The notes below the pieces were generated by a model that did no database searches, was not told the DNA's origin, and saw only the letters and a program-made list of their open reading frames with translations. From an uncultured Candidatus Poseidoniales archaeon (lineage in GTDB: Archaea; Thermoplasmatota; Poseidoniia; Poseidoniales; Thalassarchaeaceae), in the NCBI GenBank assembly GCA_902560445.1, contig CACELO010000009.1, positions 1-39,304 of the forward strand: 39,304 bases of DNA, read 5' to 3'. This document shows positions 15,599 through 24,511 of this stretch, piece after piece; the first letter of the stretch is position 1, and each line of letters opens with the position of its first letter. The translations under genes and the position numbers were made by a program.

Positions 15599-16359
15599 TT
15601 TTCTTAACCCACGATGAATACAAAATCGCGTGTTACACATGGCTAATTTTAGCTCTAATCGTTTTCATTACCTTGATTTTTGTTAAAGCGCCTTATGGCA
15701 GACATAGAACTGTTGGATGGGGGGTCGAGATTTCAGCTAGAAAGGGGTGGATAATAATGGAAACCATTCCTGTATTGTTTTTGACACTTATTCTAATAAT
15801 TGGAAATAACAAGGATTTTATCGTACTATTTTTCTGGGCAATTTGGACGACACATTATGTCAATAGAGCTTGGGCCTGGCCGAATAGAGCAAAATTAGAT
15901 CAAAAACTCATGCCACTAAGTGTAGTTATTTTTGCGATAATCTTCAACACAATAAATTGCTGGCTTAACGGGATTTGGTTATTCGATTTAAGTCATGGAT
16001 ACGAGTTATCTTGGTTTACGGACCCTAGATTTCTTCTCGGAGTGAGTGTATTCTTTCTAGGGATGATTATCAATGTCAAATCAGATAATATCCTTTTCTC
16101 ATTACGAGATGATGGCAGCACAGGGTATAAGATCCCTAGAGGAGGATTGTTTGAGAGGGTCAGTTCCCCTAATTATCTAGGGGAAATTATTGAATGGATT
16201 GGATTTGCAATTGCGACTTGGTCCTTGGCTGGTTTGACATTTGCAGCCTGGACATTTTGTAATCTAGCGCCTAGAGCATTCGCTCATCATCGTTGGTACA
16301 AGGAAGAATTTTCTAATTACCCCAAGAATCGGAAAGCCCTGATACCTTTTGTGATTTAG
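15595..16359 (+). CDS. Steroid 5-alpha-reductase (SRD5A)-like membrane reductase
   Basis: A 254-residue integral membrane protein with about six hydrophobic segments. The start region has KAPYGRHRTVGWGVEISAR and the C-terminal third has IPRGGLFERVSSPNYLGEII, then EWIGFAIATWSLAGLTFAAW, NLAPRAFAHHRWYKEEF and YPKNRKALIPF. These are the conserved NADPH-site and C-terminal motifs of 3-oxo-5-alpha-steroid 4-dehydrogenases and polyprenol reductases. The family reduces a carbon-carbon double bond next to a ketone or an isoprenol. It starts within the stop of the SDR gene (4-base ATGA overlap), so the pair may carry out a two-step dehydrogenation/reduction on a sterol-like or polyprenoid substrate. 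Its 3' end overlaps valS by 4 bases. Family call is strong; substrate is unknown. Confidence 0.88.
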   Translation: MIFLTHDEYKIACYTWLILALIVFITLIFVKAPYGRHRTVGWGVEISARKGWIIMETIPVLFLTLILIIGNNKDFIVLFFWAIWTTHYVNRAWAWPNRAKLDQKLMPLSVVIFAIIFNTINCWLNGIWLFDLSHGYELSWFTDPRFLLGVSVFFLGMIINVKSDNILFSLRDDGSTGYKIPRGGLFERVSSPNYLGEIIEWIGFAIATWSLAGLTFAAWTFCNLAPRAFAHHRWYKEEFSNYPKNRKALIPFVI

Positions 16360-18857
16360 TCAATTAGCTTGTGCATTCTGGTCAACGATATTTGTAAACC
16401 ATCCAAATTACTTGGAATAGACAACCCCGCAATTTCACTGTTCAATGAAAGTCCTTGATCCTTCTTCATTTTCCAAATCTCAGAATTAAAGAACATTACT
16501 GATTCAGTCAATTCAGTCCACTTCTCTGATTCGAAATTCAGGTTTAATTGAGGGAATGTATCGGCTTCAACAGCCGAACGATCGTACAAAGTTGAAGACA
16601 GATAATGACTGAAGAATGGGCATATTGGTGCAAAGGCATCCAGCAAGTCTCTGACTATTCTGTGTAAAGTCCAAGCAGCAGCCTCATCACCATCATATAG
16701 CCTAGATTTTACCATCTCCAACCAATGACTAGGCAATACACCAGTCGCGAAATTTTTCAATGATTGGGCAGCAGTATAAATGTCAATTTCTTTCCATCCT
16801 TGTTCCACACGCGTCATTACCAATTGGAATTCGGAAAGAATCCACTCGTCTTCTGGTTGCAAATTATCGGTTAGGTCCTCAAGATTTGATGGCACTGGAA
16901 ATTGGCTTGCAAATCGTGCAACGTTGAACAATTTTGTTAATACACCGAAATATTTCTGTTCAATATCTTCGGGGTTAATTTGGAAATCATCACCTACCTG
17001 GGCATCACAGGCTTTCCAAAGCCGGAAACACTCTGACCCAATTTTATTTGCTCTGAGATTTACTACTTTGTCAGGTCCGCGAATTTTCCACGACCCCGTT
17101 CTTCCACCTGCCCCGCATTCTAGTACGGAGTTTGCGTCTATTCCATTCCCAAGGGATTTTGACATCTTTCTGCCCCAAGGATCCATCCCCAAACCATCAA
17201 TCCAAATATGTTTGAATCCTGGGGAATCCAACAATAATGCGCTCTTCAATAGAGTGTAATATAGCCATGTTCGCACTATTTCCTTACCTTGAGGCCTTAT
17301 CCCAGTTGGAAATGCGTTGGCAAATAAATCGGGGTCTGAGAGGTAACCCGACACATACAAGTTAGAATTAGAAGAATCCATCCAAGTATCGAAAACTTTC
17401 TCTTCTCCAATAACCGTTCCTAGAGAAGAGGAAATATCATCCCAACTCCCTACGTCTTCTCTAGTTTCTCTCTGTAAAACACGACTTCCAGCAGGGGGAT
17501 CTTCCCTCCAAGGTTGAACGTAAACACCGGGTGGTGGAGTTATGACTTTAGTGCCGTCTTCAGAATACCAAATCGGAACTTCTGTGTGATACCACCTTCT
17601 ACGACTTATTGGCCAATCAATGCTAATATTGTCCATCCAATCTAGTAAAAATTGTTTATTCCTAACTGGATGAAATTCCATATCCTCGATTAATTCACGC
17701 ATACGATCTTGAATGTGAGTTTGTCTAACATACCATTCCTTGAGCAGAATAATTTCTACTGGATTTTTCCCTCTTTCACTAACTGGAACATCTTGTTCTT
17801 TTTCGATAATGTTGACGATTCTATCTGCCGAGTTAAGGTCTTCAATTGCTTTCTCCCTAGCCTCTATTACTTTCATTCCAACGTAAGGCCCCGATATATC
17901 TGTCATGTTCCCATCTAAATCAATGGCTTGGAATGGGCTTAATCCAAGTTCTCTGAATACTGCTACATCGTTTTGATCGCCAAAGGAACAAACCATCAAC
18001 ACTCCAGAACCAAAGTCAGACTTAACAGATGGATGAGTTGTAATTTCTACGGATTTTGAACGGCCATTAGTTTCTACAGGAAGTACAATCTGTTTACCGA
18101 CTAAATGCTGATATCTTTCATCATCCGGATGTACTACTACTATACCACATGCACATATCAATTCTGGTCGAGTTGTTGAAATGATTACGTCGAGACCATC
18201 CTCTGTTGTCCATCTGATGTCGATTAACTTGGTTTTTCTCTGTAATCTTTCAACTTCAGCATCTGCAATCGTAGTACCTTCCACTGGATCGTAGATATTA
18301 GGTCGGAGATCTTCTACAATGTCACCTCGCTTAAATAAATCAACAAATATTGATTGAGATACTCCTCTGTATTCATCAGAATCCGTAAGATATTCTTTAT
18401 CAAAATCACAAGAAAGTCCCACTCTAGCTGCCGTGTCTCTCATAGCTTGTGTGTACTCTTCTATGGTATCTCTACATAAATCCAAAAATTCAGTTCGCTC
18501 AAATGTTTTCATTTTCCTGCCAGTATTTTTTTCAACCGTAAATTCGATGTTGATACCATTGCGATCGACACCCCAAGGGAAAAATACCTCTTTTCCTAAT
18601 AATCTTTGACTTCGGGCAATAACATCAATCATCGAATATTGAGCGACAGCGCCGATGTGCCATGTCCCACTGGGGTATGGAGGGGGAGTATCAACTACGA
18701 AGATTTCCTTACCAGATTTAGGGTTGAATGCATACCTGTGGTTATACAATTTGGAGTCTGAATAGTGTTCCTCTTGAATTCTCTTCTCGAGGTCAATAGA
18801 CCATCTCTTATCTTCAATCAAGGGAGCCCCCATAGACACATCCACCGCAAATTGCAT
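16356..18857 (-). CDS. valS: Valyl-tRNA synthetase
   Basis: An 833-residue class I aminoacyl-tRNA synthetase of the archaeal ValS form. The HIGH-type motif is WHIGA at 66-70 in VVDTPPPYPSGTWHIGAVAQ, and the KMSKS loop is GRKMSKSLGNG near residue 563. The editing domain is recognised by VIISTTRPELICACGIVVVH, and the catalytic domain by SIDWPISRRRWYHTEVPIWY, which fits the ValS/IleS group. An anticodon-binding helical domain follows (WILSEFQLVMTRVEQGWKEI). It attaches valine to tRNA-Val and edits mischarged threonine. The start is ATG 18857; ATG 18833 is an alternative. The gene is divergent from the RND transporter and convergent with the SRD5A-like gene. Confidence 0.93.
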   Translation of the reverse strand: MQFAVDVSMGAPLIEDKRWSIDLEKRIQEEHYSDSKLYNHRYAFNPKSGKEIFVVDTPPPYPSGTWHIGAVAQYSMIDVIARSQRLLGKEVFFPWGVDRNGINIEFTVEKNTGRKMKTFERTEFLDLCRDTIEEYTQAMRDTAARVGLSCDFDKEYLTDSDEYRGVSQSIFVDLFKRGDIVEDLRPNIYDPVEGTTIADAEVERLQRKTKLIDIRWTTEDGLDVIISTTRPELICACGIVVVHPDDERYQHLVGKQIVLPVETNGRSKSVEITTHPSVKSDFGSGVLMVCSFGDQNDVAVFRELGLSPFQAIDLDGNMTDISGPYVGMKVIEAREKAIEDLNSADRIVNIIEKEQDVPVSERGKNPVEIILLKEWYVRQTHIQDRMRELIEDMEFHPVRNKQFLLDWMDNISIDWPISRRRWYHTEVPIWYSEDGTKVITPPPGVYVQPWREDPPAGSRVLQRETREDVGSWDDISSSLGTVIGEEKVFDTWMDSSNSNLYVSGYLSDPDLFANAFPTGIRPQGKEIVRTWLYYTLLKSALLLDSPGFKHIWIDGLGMDPWGRKMSKSLGNGIDANSVLECGAGGRTGSWKIRGPDKVVNLRANKIGSECFRLWKACDAQVGDDFQINPEDIEQKYFGVLTKLFNVARFASQFPVPSNLEDLTDNLQPEDEWILSEFQLVMTRVEQGWKEIDIYTAAQSLKNFATGVLPSHWLEMVKSRLYDGDEAAAWTLHRIVRDLLDAFAPICPFFSHYLSSTLYDRSAVEADTFPQLNLNFESEKWTELTESVMFFNSEIWKMKKDQGLSLNSEIAGLSIPSNLDGLQISLTRMHKLID

Positions 18858-18913
18858 TCAACCCTATGACCTCTCATTCTTGACGGTTCCCAATCATTCA
18901 CTAACATCTAGAA

Positions 18914-18923
18914 TGTTATATTC
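18914..18923 (+). promoter_or_regulatory. Possible TATA-like element upstream of the RND transporter gene
   Basis: GTTATATTCT lies about 40-48 bases before the ATG at 18963, within the 105-base divergent spacer shared with valS. It is the most TATA-like stretch there, but no second signal supports it. Confidence 0.35.
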
Positions 18924-18962
18924 TAACCCACCACTAGCCGTCGAGTTCAAGCACCTTCGTTG

Positions 18963-21900
18963 ATGAGCGCCATCCTAGCAAGGAGTTGGTGGAACTTGTC
19001 TGACGACGATAACCAAGGTAACATTGCCTCTCGATTTGCGAAACAAGCGACTGATAAAGGGAGAGAAATCCTCACAAAAATAGACATTGATAAAAATACT
19101 GTAGAGAGTTACGGAAGGCGTTCAAAAAATCAATTTCGTAGAATGTCTTCCGACCTAGATTTTACAGGCATATTGACTAAATTCCCTGTTATCACTGTAA
19201 TTCTATGCCTAGTAGTCACAGCTTTCTTCTCTTGGGAGTCGGGGCTAGTAGATTGTAGAAAGTCATTGTCAAATCCCGAGGGCTTTTGTCCAATTGAAGG
19301 GAAATCTTCAATGAATGTTAATGGTGATTTGGAAGTATATCTTCCCCAAGGATCTGAGGTTTCAGCCTTACTGGCAGAGGTAGAGGCTGTTGAGGGATGG
19401 ACAACCAACGTCATGGTTATTTACGTCGAGTCAGAAATCGTCTATGTTGAAGATGAAGATGGAAATAGGCAAGCCGTAGATGGTTCTGGAAGAAATATTA
19501 CAGAAGTTTCAACATTAGAACAAATCGAGAAATTAGAGAATTTACTTAATCCAAATCAAAACGATAAGGGAGAAGACAATGTCATCTATGTTCTTTCAAT
19601 ATCCTCAGTTATCAAAGAAGTTAATTCTTCGGCTGGTAGGGTGGCGAAATCTTTTGCCTCGGCAGCATCACAAGCTGTAGATAATCAAGACTTTTCCGAT
19701 TTTGTCAATCAAACAATAGAAGATAATGAGGCTCTATTCGGAAATTACGCAATACCTGATGACCAAGCCAGGGTTAATCAAATCCTAGATGAGATGCCTC
19801 CCAATGCACTCAATAAGTTAGTCAGAGATGTAGGAACGTGGGAAAATGAAGTACAAATTGGGAATAAATCCGGATTTGGTTGGAATCGAGCGGTTGTAAT
19901 TATCGGAATATCCGACGGACTAAAGGATGGTAACGGCGAGGAAATTACGATTTCGGAATTTATAGAAGAAACCCAAATGGAAATTATCGGTCTCAGCGAA
20001 GCAAATGATTGGGACCAAAGAGGATTGTCCATGACTCTTACAGGGCCTGTTCCAATCACAAATGCGGTTACAGAAGAATCATTCAACTTATTCTGGGATG
20101 TTTTCCCAATCGGCGTAGTCTTCGTGGCTGTCGGTCTATTCCTATTCCACTGTGATTTGTTGCAGACAGGAAGGATAAGATTTGTTCAAGGGATTAAGGT
20201 GTTAGCTATTTCTGGCCTCCCAACACTTTGTTCAGTTTTCATCACCATGGGAATTATCGGGTGGACAAATTACGAAGTAACGATGACAGTGATTATTGTA
20301 GGGCCAATTGTGCTAGCATTGGGAGTTTCTTATGGTCTTCATATAACCAATCGCTATGCAGAATGCAAGGGAACGCCAAGAGAGAAGATGGCTGAAGCAT
20401 TGGATTCGACAGGTAGAGCAGTTTTACTTTCTGCAATAACGACTATTATTGGATTCATATCATTAGCACTAACCCCTATGAAACCCATACAAACTGTTGG
20501 TTATTCATTGGCCATGGGGATTGTAGTTGTTTACGTAATGACAATGGTAATGGTACCTAACTTGACCATGATGTTAGATCTAAAGAAACCCTCACACCCT
20601 CCTCCCAAAGCCTTCGTGTCTGCCGTTAGTGTCCCTATTAACTGGACTAAACTAACCCTGAGCTTATTCCTAATTGCTATGTTAATCTCTGCAGGATACA
20701 GCAGACCTAATGTTGAAGAAAACGTCGATTTACTGGAGATGGCTCCTGAAGGAGTTGGGGCTGTTGATAAAATGAAAACATATTCTACCGAATTTGAGGC
20801 CGGTCAGCCCGGTTTCTTATTGATTGATGCTGATGTATCAGCTTCACCTGAAATATTCAATCCCAACTTTAACGGCAATGACCCTTATTTGAAATTGGTT
20901 GGAATAGAGGAACTTGAAGGCAAATGCAATCAAGTAAACCAAACCACAGCTGTATCAATCGTTTTCCTAATGAAGGCAATAGCTGTTGGTGTCGATTTAG
21001 ATGGAGACCCCATTAATGAACCAATACAAGATAACGAGTTTGTACCCGATCAAATCAAAGAATTATCCGCCATAATATTCGACCGCGAAGTTTCTGCGAA
21101 TGGTTCATTTTGGTGGAGTCTGGCAGCATTAGATCAGCAACCATCGGGAGGAACTGAATCACAAAACTTTCTTATCAATGTATTCTACAATAGTCTCACA
21201 TTAGAAATGAGAAACTTATTCATTTCTGAAGATTACAAACAAAGTCTGATTTACATCGATATGCCGTTTATGGATGTTAAGAGTACTGAAAATGCTGTCT
21301 CACAAATAGATAATTATGCTCAACAAGACACAGGCGGAGTTGGTGTAACTTCTTCCAAACTAATTGGGGTGGCATCAGTCACTATAGAAGTTAACAACTT
21401 GGTAGTAGATTCTCAGTGGAGATCTTTAATTTTCGCCCTGTTATTTACAGTTTTCACACTTGGATTGGTATTCAGGGATATACGTTTTGCAATTCTAACC
21501 ACTATTCCAGTGGCATTTACAGTATTCATGCAATGGCTAGTAATGGACCAAGGTAGTGTTAGTTTATCGCTGGTAACAGTTATGATTGGTTCTATTCTTG
21601 TTGGGGTTGGAGTAGACTTCTCTATACATATTGCTAATCGGGTAAAAGAATTAGGAGGTTCCATAGATGCCATTCGTATTGCATGTGCTAGTACAGGAAT
21701 GAGTCTTACTGAAGCGGTGACTGTAACAATAGCAGGAATGTTTTGTGCTTATTATATTCCAATTCCAGCTATTGCCCCATTCATTGATGTGATTATAATT
21801 TTGCTTATACTTGCTGCAATTTCAGCCCTGATTCTCTTACCAGCGATTTATTCCCTTCTAGTGAAAGCAAATATCTCCTTAACTGGAGGATCTGGTACGA

Positions 21901-21995
21901 TGGCTAAGGCAGCAGGTCTTAGAAGAACTCTGACAAGAGAACAAGGCGACATAATGGACGCTACTCTAGTAATGGAAAGTCAAGATGCATGGTGA
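18963..21995 (+). CDS. RND/MMPL-superfamily transporter
   Basis: A 1010-residue membrane protein with the RND layout: a TM at about 74-92, a large extracytoplasmic domain (to about 365), five TMs to about 540, another TM near 555-575, a second extracytoplasmic domain, and five final TMs (about 815-960). It belongs to the MMPL/SSD branch (VALGVSYGLHITNRYAE-like and VGVGVDFSIHIANRVKE segments). In RND pumps an Asp in TM4 and TM10 relays protons: here the TM4 site is S456 while the TM10 site keeps D885. A 70-residue charged cytoplasmic N-terminus is unusual. The substrate is not predictable; lipid or hydrophobic cargo is common in this branch. TTG 18960 precedes the chosen ATG 18963. Its last codons overlap the spacer before the EVE gene. 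Confidence 0.85.
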   Translation: MSAILARSWWNLSDDDNQGNIASRFAKQATDKGREILTKIDIDKNTVESYGRRSKNQFRRMSSDLDFTGILTKFPVITVILCLVVTAFFSWESGLVDCRKSLSNPEGFCPIEGKSSMNVNGDLEVYLPQGSEVSALLAEVEAVEGWTTNVMVIYVESEIVYVEDEDGNRQAVDGSGRNITEVSTLEQIEKLENLLNPNQNDKGEDNVIYVLSISSVIKEVNSSAGRVAKSFASAASQAVDNQDFSDFVNQTIEDNEALFGNYAIPDDQARVNQILDEMPPNALNKLVRDVGTWENEVQIGNKSGFGWNRAVVIIGISDGLKDGNGEEITISEFIEETQMEIIGLSEANDWDQRGLSMTLTGPVPITNAVTEESFNLFWDVFPIGVVFVAVGLFLFHCDLLQTGRIRFVQGIKVLAISGLPTLCSVFITMGIIGWTNYEVTMTVIIVGPIVLALGVSYGLHITNRYAECKGTPREKMAEALDSTGRAVLLSAITTIIGFISLALTPMKPIQTVGYSLAMGIVVVYVMTMVMVPNLTMMLDLKKPSHPPPKAFVSAVSVPINWTKLTLSLFLIAMLISAGYSRPNVEENVDLLEMAPEGVGAVDKMKTYSTEFEAGQPGFLLIDADVSASPEIFNPNFNGNDPYLKLVGIEELEGKCNQVNQTTAVSIVFLMKAIAVGVDLDGDPINEPIQDNEFVPDQIKELSAIIFDREVSANGSFWWSLAALDQQPSGGTESQNFLINVFYNSLTLEMRNLFISEDYKQSLIYIDMPFMDVKSTENAVSQIDNYAQQDTGGVGVTSSKLIGVASVTIEVNNLVVDSQWRSLIFALLFTVFTLGLVFRDIRFAILTTIPVAFTVFMQWLVMDQGSVSLSLVTVMIGSILVGVGVDFSIHIANRVKELGGSIDAIRIACASTGMSLTEAVTVTIAGMFCAYYIPIPAIAPFIDVIIILLILAAISALILLPAIYSLLVKANISLTGGSGTMAKAAGLRRTLTREQGDIMDATLVMESQDAW

Positions 21996-21999
21996 GGTT

Positions 22000-22473
22000 A
22001 TGGTGAATTATTGGTTAATGAAAAGTGAGCTTGATGTCTACCCCTGGTCACAATTGGTCGAAGATAAGACCACTCATTGGGATGGAGTAAGAAATTATCA
22101 GGCTCGAAATATCATGAGAGATGATATGAAAAACGGAGATTGGGTGTTGTTCTATCATTCTAATTGTAAACCACCACATGTTGCAGGAGTAGCAAAGGTG
22201 TGTAAAGAAGGGTATCCTGATTTTACAGCACAAGATCCGGAATCTAAGTATTTTGATGAAAAGGCCACGCCAGAAAATCCTAGATGGATAATGGTCGATA
22301 TTGAAGCGATAAAGGAGATAGAGGCGGTAGGACTTCCTGAACTGAGGGCCAATCCTAGTTTAGAGGGTATGCCTTTGTTACAACGTGGACAACGCCTTTC
22401 TGTTCAACCAGTTTCTGCGGAACATTTTGCCGTTGTCTGTCAAATGGGTGGATTAAATTCTAATTGTTTGTAG
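22000..22473 (+). CDS. EVE-domain protein (THYN1-like)
   Basis: A 157-residue single-domain EVE protein, of the PUA-like fold that includes human thymocyte nuclear protein 1 and is related to YTH readers. It begins NYWLMKSELDVYPWSQL and has the family stretch WDGVRNYQARNIMRDDMKNG, then WVLFYHSN and VAGVAKV, ending in LLQRGQRLSVQPVSAEHF. EVE domains bind modified bases in DNA or RNA; prokaryotic members are discussed both in tRNA metabolism and in modification-dependent restriction. This one is free-standing with no nuclease attached. The ATG at 22000 follows GAGGTT; an in-frame ATG at 21985 lies inside the transporter gene. Coupling to the transporter looks positional rather than functional. 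Confidence 0.92.
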   Translation: MVNYWLMKSELDVYPWSQLVEDKTTHWDGVRNYQARNIMRDDMKNGDWVLFYHSNCKPPHVAGVAKVCKEGYPDFTAQDPESKYFDEKATPENPRWIMVDIEAIKEIEAVGLPELRANPSLEGMPLLQRGQRLSVQPVSAEHFAVVCQMGGLNSNCL

Positions 22474-22530
22474 AGGAAAAAGAATAACCTACTCTATAAT
22501 TACTCAACAATGAACAATAGAATACCCATA

Positions 22531-22560
22531 GTGGGCACGTCCTCGGTGGACGAATGTCAC
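22531..22560. other. Short hairpin between the EVE gene and SRP RNA
   Basis: CGTCC (22538-22542) and GGACG (22548-22552) form a perfect 5-bp stem around the loop TCGGT, with an outer GTG/CAC pairing (22531-22533 and 22558-22560) across an internal loop. It lies 58 bases after the EVE stop and about 10 bases beyond the SRP RNA 3' end. It could be a processing or termination element for either transcript, or a small RNA. It lacks a following T run on the + strand. Confidence 0.3.
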
Positions 22561-22567
22561 CAACAAT

Positions 22568-22853
22568 GAAAAATCCACGATCTCCTCCGCCCCGCAATCC
22601 CAAGGCATCCAGCATCCTCGGTCGGGCTGCTCGCTTCCGCGCCTGACCTGATTCCCGAGCGTGAGACGGTCGACACTTCCCTTCGGAAGTGTTCTCCGAC
22701 AACCTGGATCTCTTGGGGGCGAGGCATCGACGTTAACCGCAGGGTCATCGTCGGCTCATATTCGCCGCCCTCGGACTTCAGGCCACCATTTTCGACGATT
22801 TGTGGATGATAGAACACGTCAACACTCCCCCTAGCCCAAATCTCGCGTGTAGC
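22568..22853 (-). ncRNA. Signal recognition particle RNA (7S RNA)
   Basis: A GC-rich island of about 285 bases in an AT-rich genome that folds like archaeal SRP RNA on the minus strand. Helix 8 is unmistakable: GTCAGGCGCGGAAGCGAGCA, with the GGAA loop at 22635-22638 flanked by the asymmetric GTCAGG/AGCAG internal loop that binds SRP54. Helix 6 is a perfect hairpin, ACACTTCC-GAAG-GGAAGTGT (22673-22692), the SRP19 site. The Alu-domain side shows GGCCTGAAGTCCGAGGGCGG, as in other archaea. Helix 5 strands pair: CCAAGAGATCCAG with CTGGATGCCTTGG, and CCTCGCCCC with GGGGCGGAGG. The ends are approximate; a T run follows the 3' end. Open frames across it on the minus strand are not genes. Confidence 0.93.
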
Positions 22854-22915
22854 ACTCACCTATGAACAAAACTATTGATGTAATCAATAAAAAATAGAAA
22901 GATAAATAGAGAAAA

Positions 22916-23299
22916 TTACTCAGTTTCATATTTCGATGGACAACCAGTTTGAATTTCCTTCGCATCAATTAGCCAGAATTCACCTGCTTGGATTAGATTT
23001 CCATTTACAGCTACCATACGTCCTTCTTCGAACCCATCCGGAACTGCTATTTTAGCAAAGGAGACTTGGATTTCGGAATCAGTTCCTTCTAGGATAAATG
23101 TGGAGGTTAAATTATCGATGGATTGAATTTTCACCATACCACGAATGTTAACTTCGTCCGAACTAAAATCTTCGGGGGATTCCATGATTTCGTCGACGGT
23201 GTACTGAACTTGGGGGTCTACGGACAAAAACATCAATCCTACCAATCCAAGCATTATTGCCCCGACAAATAACAGACGGGACTTGCGGGTTGTGTTCAC
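22916..23299 (-). CDS. ccmE: Cytochrome c maturation protein CcmE, Cys-type heme chaperone
   Basis: A 127-residue membrane-anchored OB-fold protein. After a short basic start there is one TM (about 9-26, LLFVGAIMLGLVGLMFLS), then the CcmE core with VQYTVDEIMESPEDFSSDEV, VNIRGMVKIQSI, and EIQVSFAKIAVPDGFEEGRM, ending in IDAKEIQTGCPSKYETE. CcmE holds heme covalently before its delivery to apocytochrome c. In most bacteria the heme-binding residue is His in HxxxY; here it is C120 with Y124 (CxxxY), the known variant of archaea and some deltaproteobacteria. Length is normal. Start is GTG 23299. The next gene on this strand (pyrD) lies upstream; other ccm genes are not in the window. It implies that this organism makes c-type cytochromes. 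Confidence 0.9.
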   Translation of the reverse strand: MNTTRKSRLLFVGAIMLGLVGLMFLSVDPQVQYTVDEIMESPEDFSSDEVNIRGMVKIQSIDNLTSTFILEGTDSEIQVSFAKIAVPDGFEEGRMVAVNGNLIQAGEFWLIDAKEIQTGCPSKYETE

Positions 23300-23354
23300 A
23301 ATACCTCGTCTAGTGGGACATTGAATAGCCTTACTCTAAGCTGATTGAGTAAAC

Positions 23355-24458
23355 TCAAACCCTACTATAACCCACAGCTTCCTGTAAGTCTGTAAATCCA
23401 CTATTCTCGATTTTTGATTTCAACCCCTTAGTGATACTCTTTACAACCGATGGACCATGGAATACCATAGCGGAATATAGTTGGATAAGTGAGGAGCCAT
23501 TTCTAATAGCATCCCATGCAGTTTCTGCAGATTCGATACCTCCGCAACCAACAATCGGTACTTTACCTCCTAAACTGTCATATAAGTCTCCAATCATTTG
23601 AATTGATTTATCGTGAAGTGGCCTGCCAGATAGTCCCCCTTGCTCGGCATAAAAATTCCGTGAACTAGTGTTATCTGGAGGTGGTCTACTTATCGTTGTA
23701 TTAGAGGCAATAAATCCATCCACGCCGGCTGATAGAGCAGCGTCAGCACATGAAAGTAGTTCATCTCTGGGCAAGTCAGGAGAAAATTTGAGAAGAATTG
23801 GTTTCAATCCGGACCTTCTACTTCGAACGGATTTACAAGACCTTACTACATCACGAATATGATCATGCTCCTGTAATGCACGTAATCCAGGAGTGTTAGG
23901 AGAAGATACATTGAGAACAAAAATGTCGGCGTGATCATACAATAAATCAAATGTTTCAGCATAATCATTTGGTGCACGCTTATTGTCCACGGTCTTGGAA
24001 CGACCAATATTAGCTGCAATGGGTACATTCGGCCATTTACCAGCTGTTTGCCGTTTAGTTAGAGTATCACGAATCTTCTGGGCACCAGGATTATTGAATC
24101 CCATTCGATTAATCAAAGCATAATCTTTGTTTGATCTAAACATTCTAGGTTTTGCATTTCCTTCCTGGGGGTAACGTGTCACCCCACCATACTCAACCCA
24201 AGAAAATCCGAGTGCGGGCCATGCTCCAATTGCTTGAGCTGATTTATCAAACCCAGCAGCCAATCCTAATGGGTGTCGAAATAACTTTCCAAATACATTT
24301 ATCGGAAGATTAGGTGTGCCATAGATTGAGCTTAGAATTTTCTGCGCAGGTCTATTTTCGCCCATTTTAGCTAGGGCATTAACGGTTAAATTATGTGCCT
24401 TTTCTGAATTTATGAAACGTAAAGAAGGGCGAATCAACAAGCGATATGGTAGGCCCAT
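23355..24458 (-). CDS. pyrD: Dihydroorotate dehydrogenase, class 2 (quinone-dependent)
   Basis: A 367-residue class 2 enzyme that oxidises dihydroorotate to orotate in pyrimidine synthesis, passing electrons to membrane quinones. The N-terminal membrane-binding helices are present (YRLLIRPSLRFINSEKAHNL), which separates it from class 1. Core motifs are PLGLAAGFDKSAQ, EYGGVTRYPQEGN, INRMGFNNPG, the catalytic-Ser region NVSSPNTPGLRALQ, KFSPDLPRDEL, SNTTISR, GGLSGRPL and VGCGGIESAETAW. ATG 24458 gives the typical class 2 N-terminus; a TTG at 24488 is also in frame. Class 2 is common in bacteria and mitochondria, whereas many archaea use class 1, so transfer is likely (inference). It is divergent from the small gene at 24512. 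Confidence 0.93.
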   Translation of the reverse strand: MGLPYRLLIRPSLRFINSEKAHNLTVNALAKMGENRPAQKILSSIYGTPNLPINVFGKLFRHPLGLAAGFDKSAQAIGAWPALGFSWVEYGGVTRYPQEGNAKPRMFRSNKDYALINRMGFNNPGAQKIRDTLTKRQTAGKWPNVPIAANIGRSKTVDNKRAPNDYAETFDLLYDHADIFVLNVSSPNTPGLRALQEHDHIRDVVRSCKSVRSRRSGLKPILLKFSPDLPRDELLSCADAALSAGVDGFIASNTTISRPPPDNTSSRNFYAEQGGLSGRPLHDKSIQMIGDLYDSLGGKVPIVGCGGIESAETAWDAIRNGSSLIQLYSAMVFHGPSVVKSITKGLKSKIENSGFTDLQEAVGYSRV

Positions 24459-24511
24459 CTTCCAACCGGCTGAAGAGGCATCCTTCAAATCTTGTGTGTA
24501 ATCCGCGAATC

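Noticed and set aside
16780-17259. A 159-codon open frame antisense to valS
   Set aside because: It lies over the KMSKS and anticodon-domain coding region of valS and shows no domain; it is a shadow.
22460-22859. Two minus-strand open frames of 80 and 100 codons
   Set aside because: They cover the SRP RNA, whose helices 5, 6 and 8 explain the sequence; the translations have no recognisable protein features.
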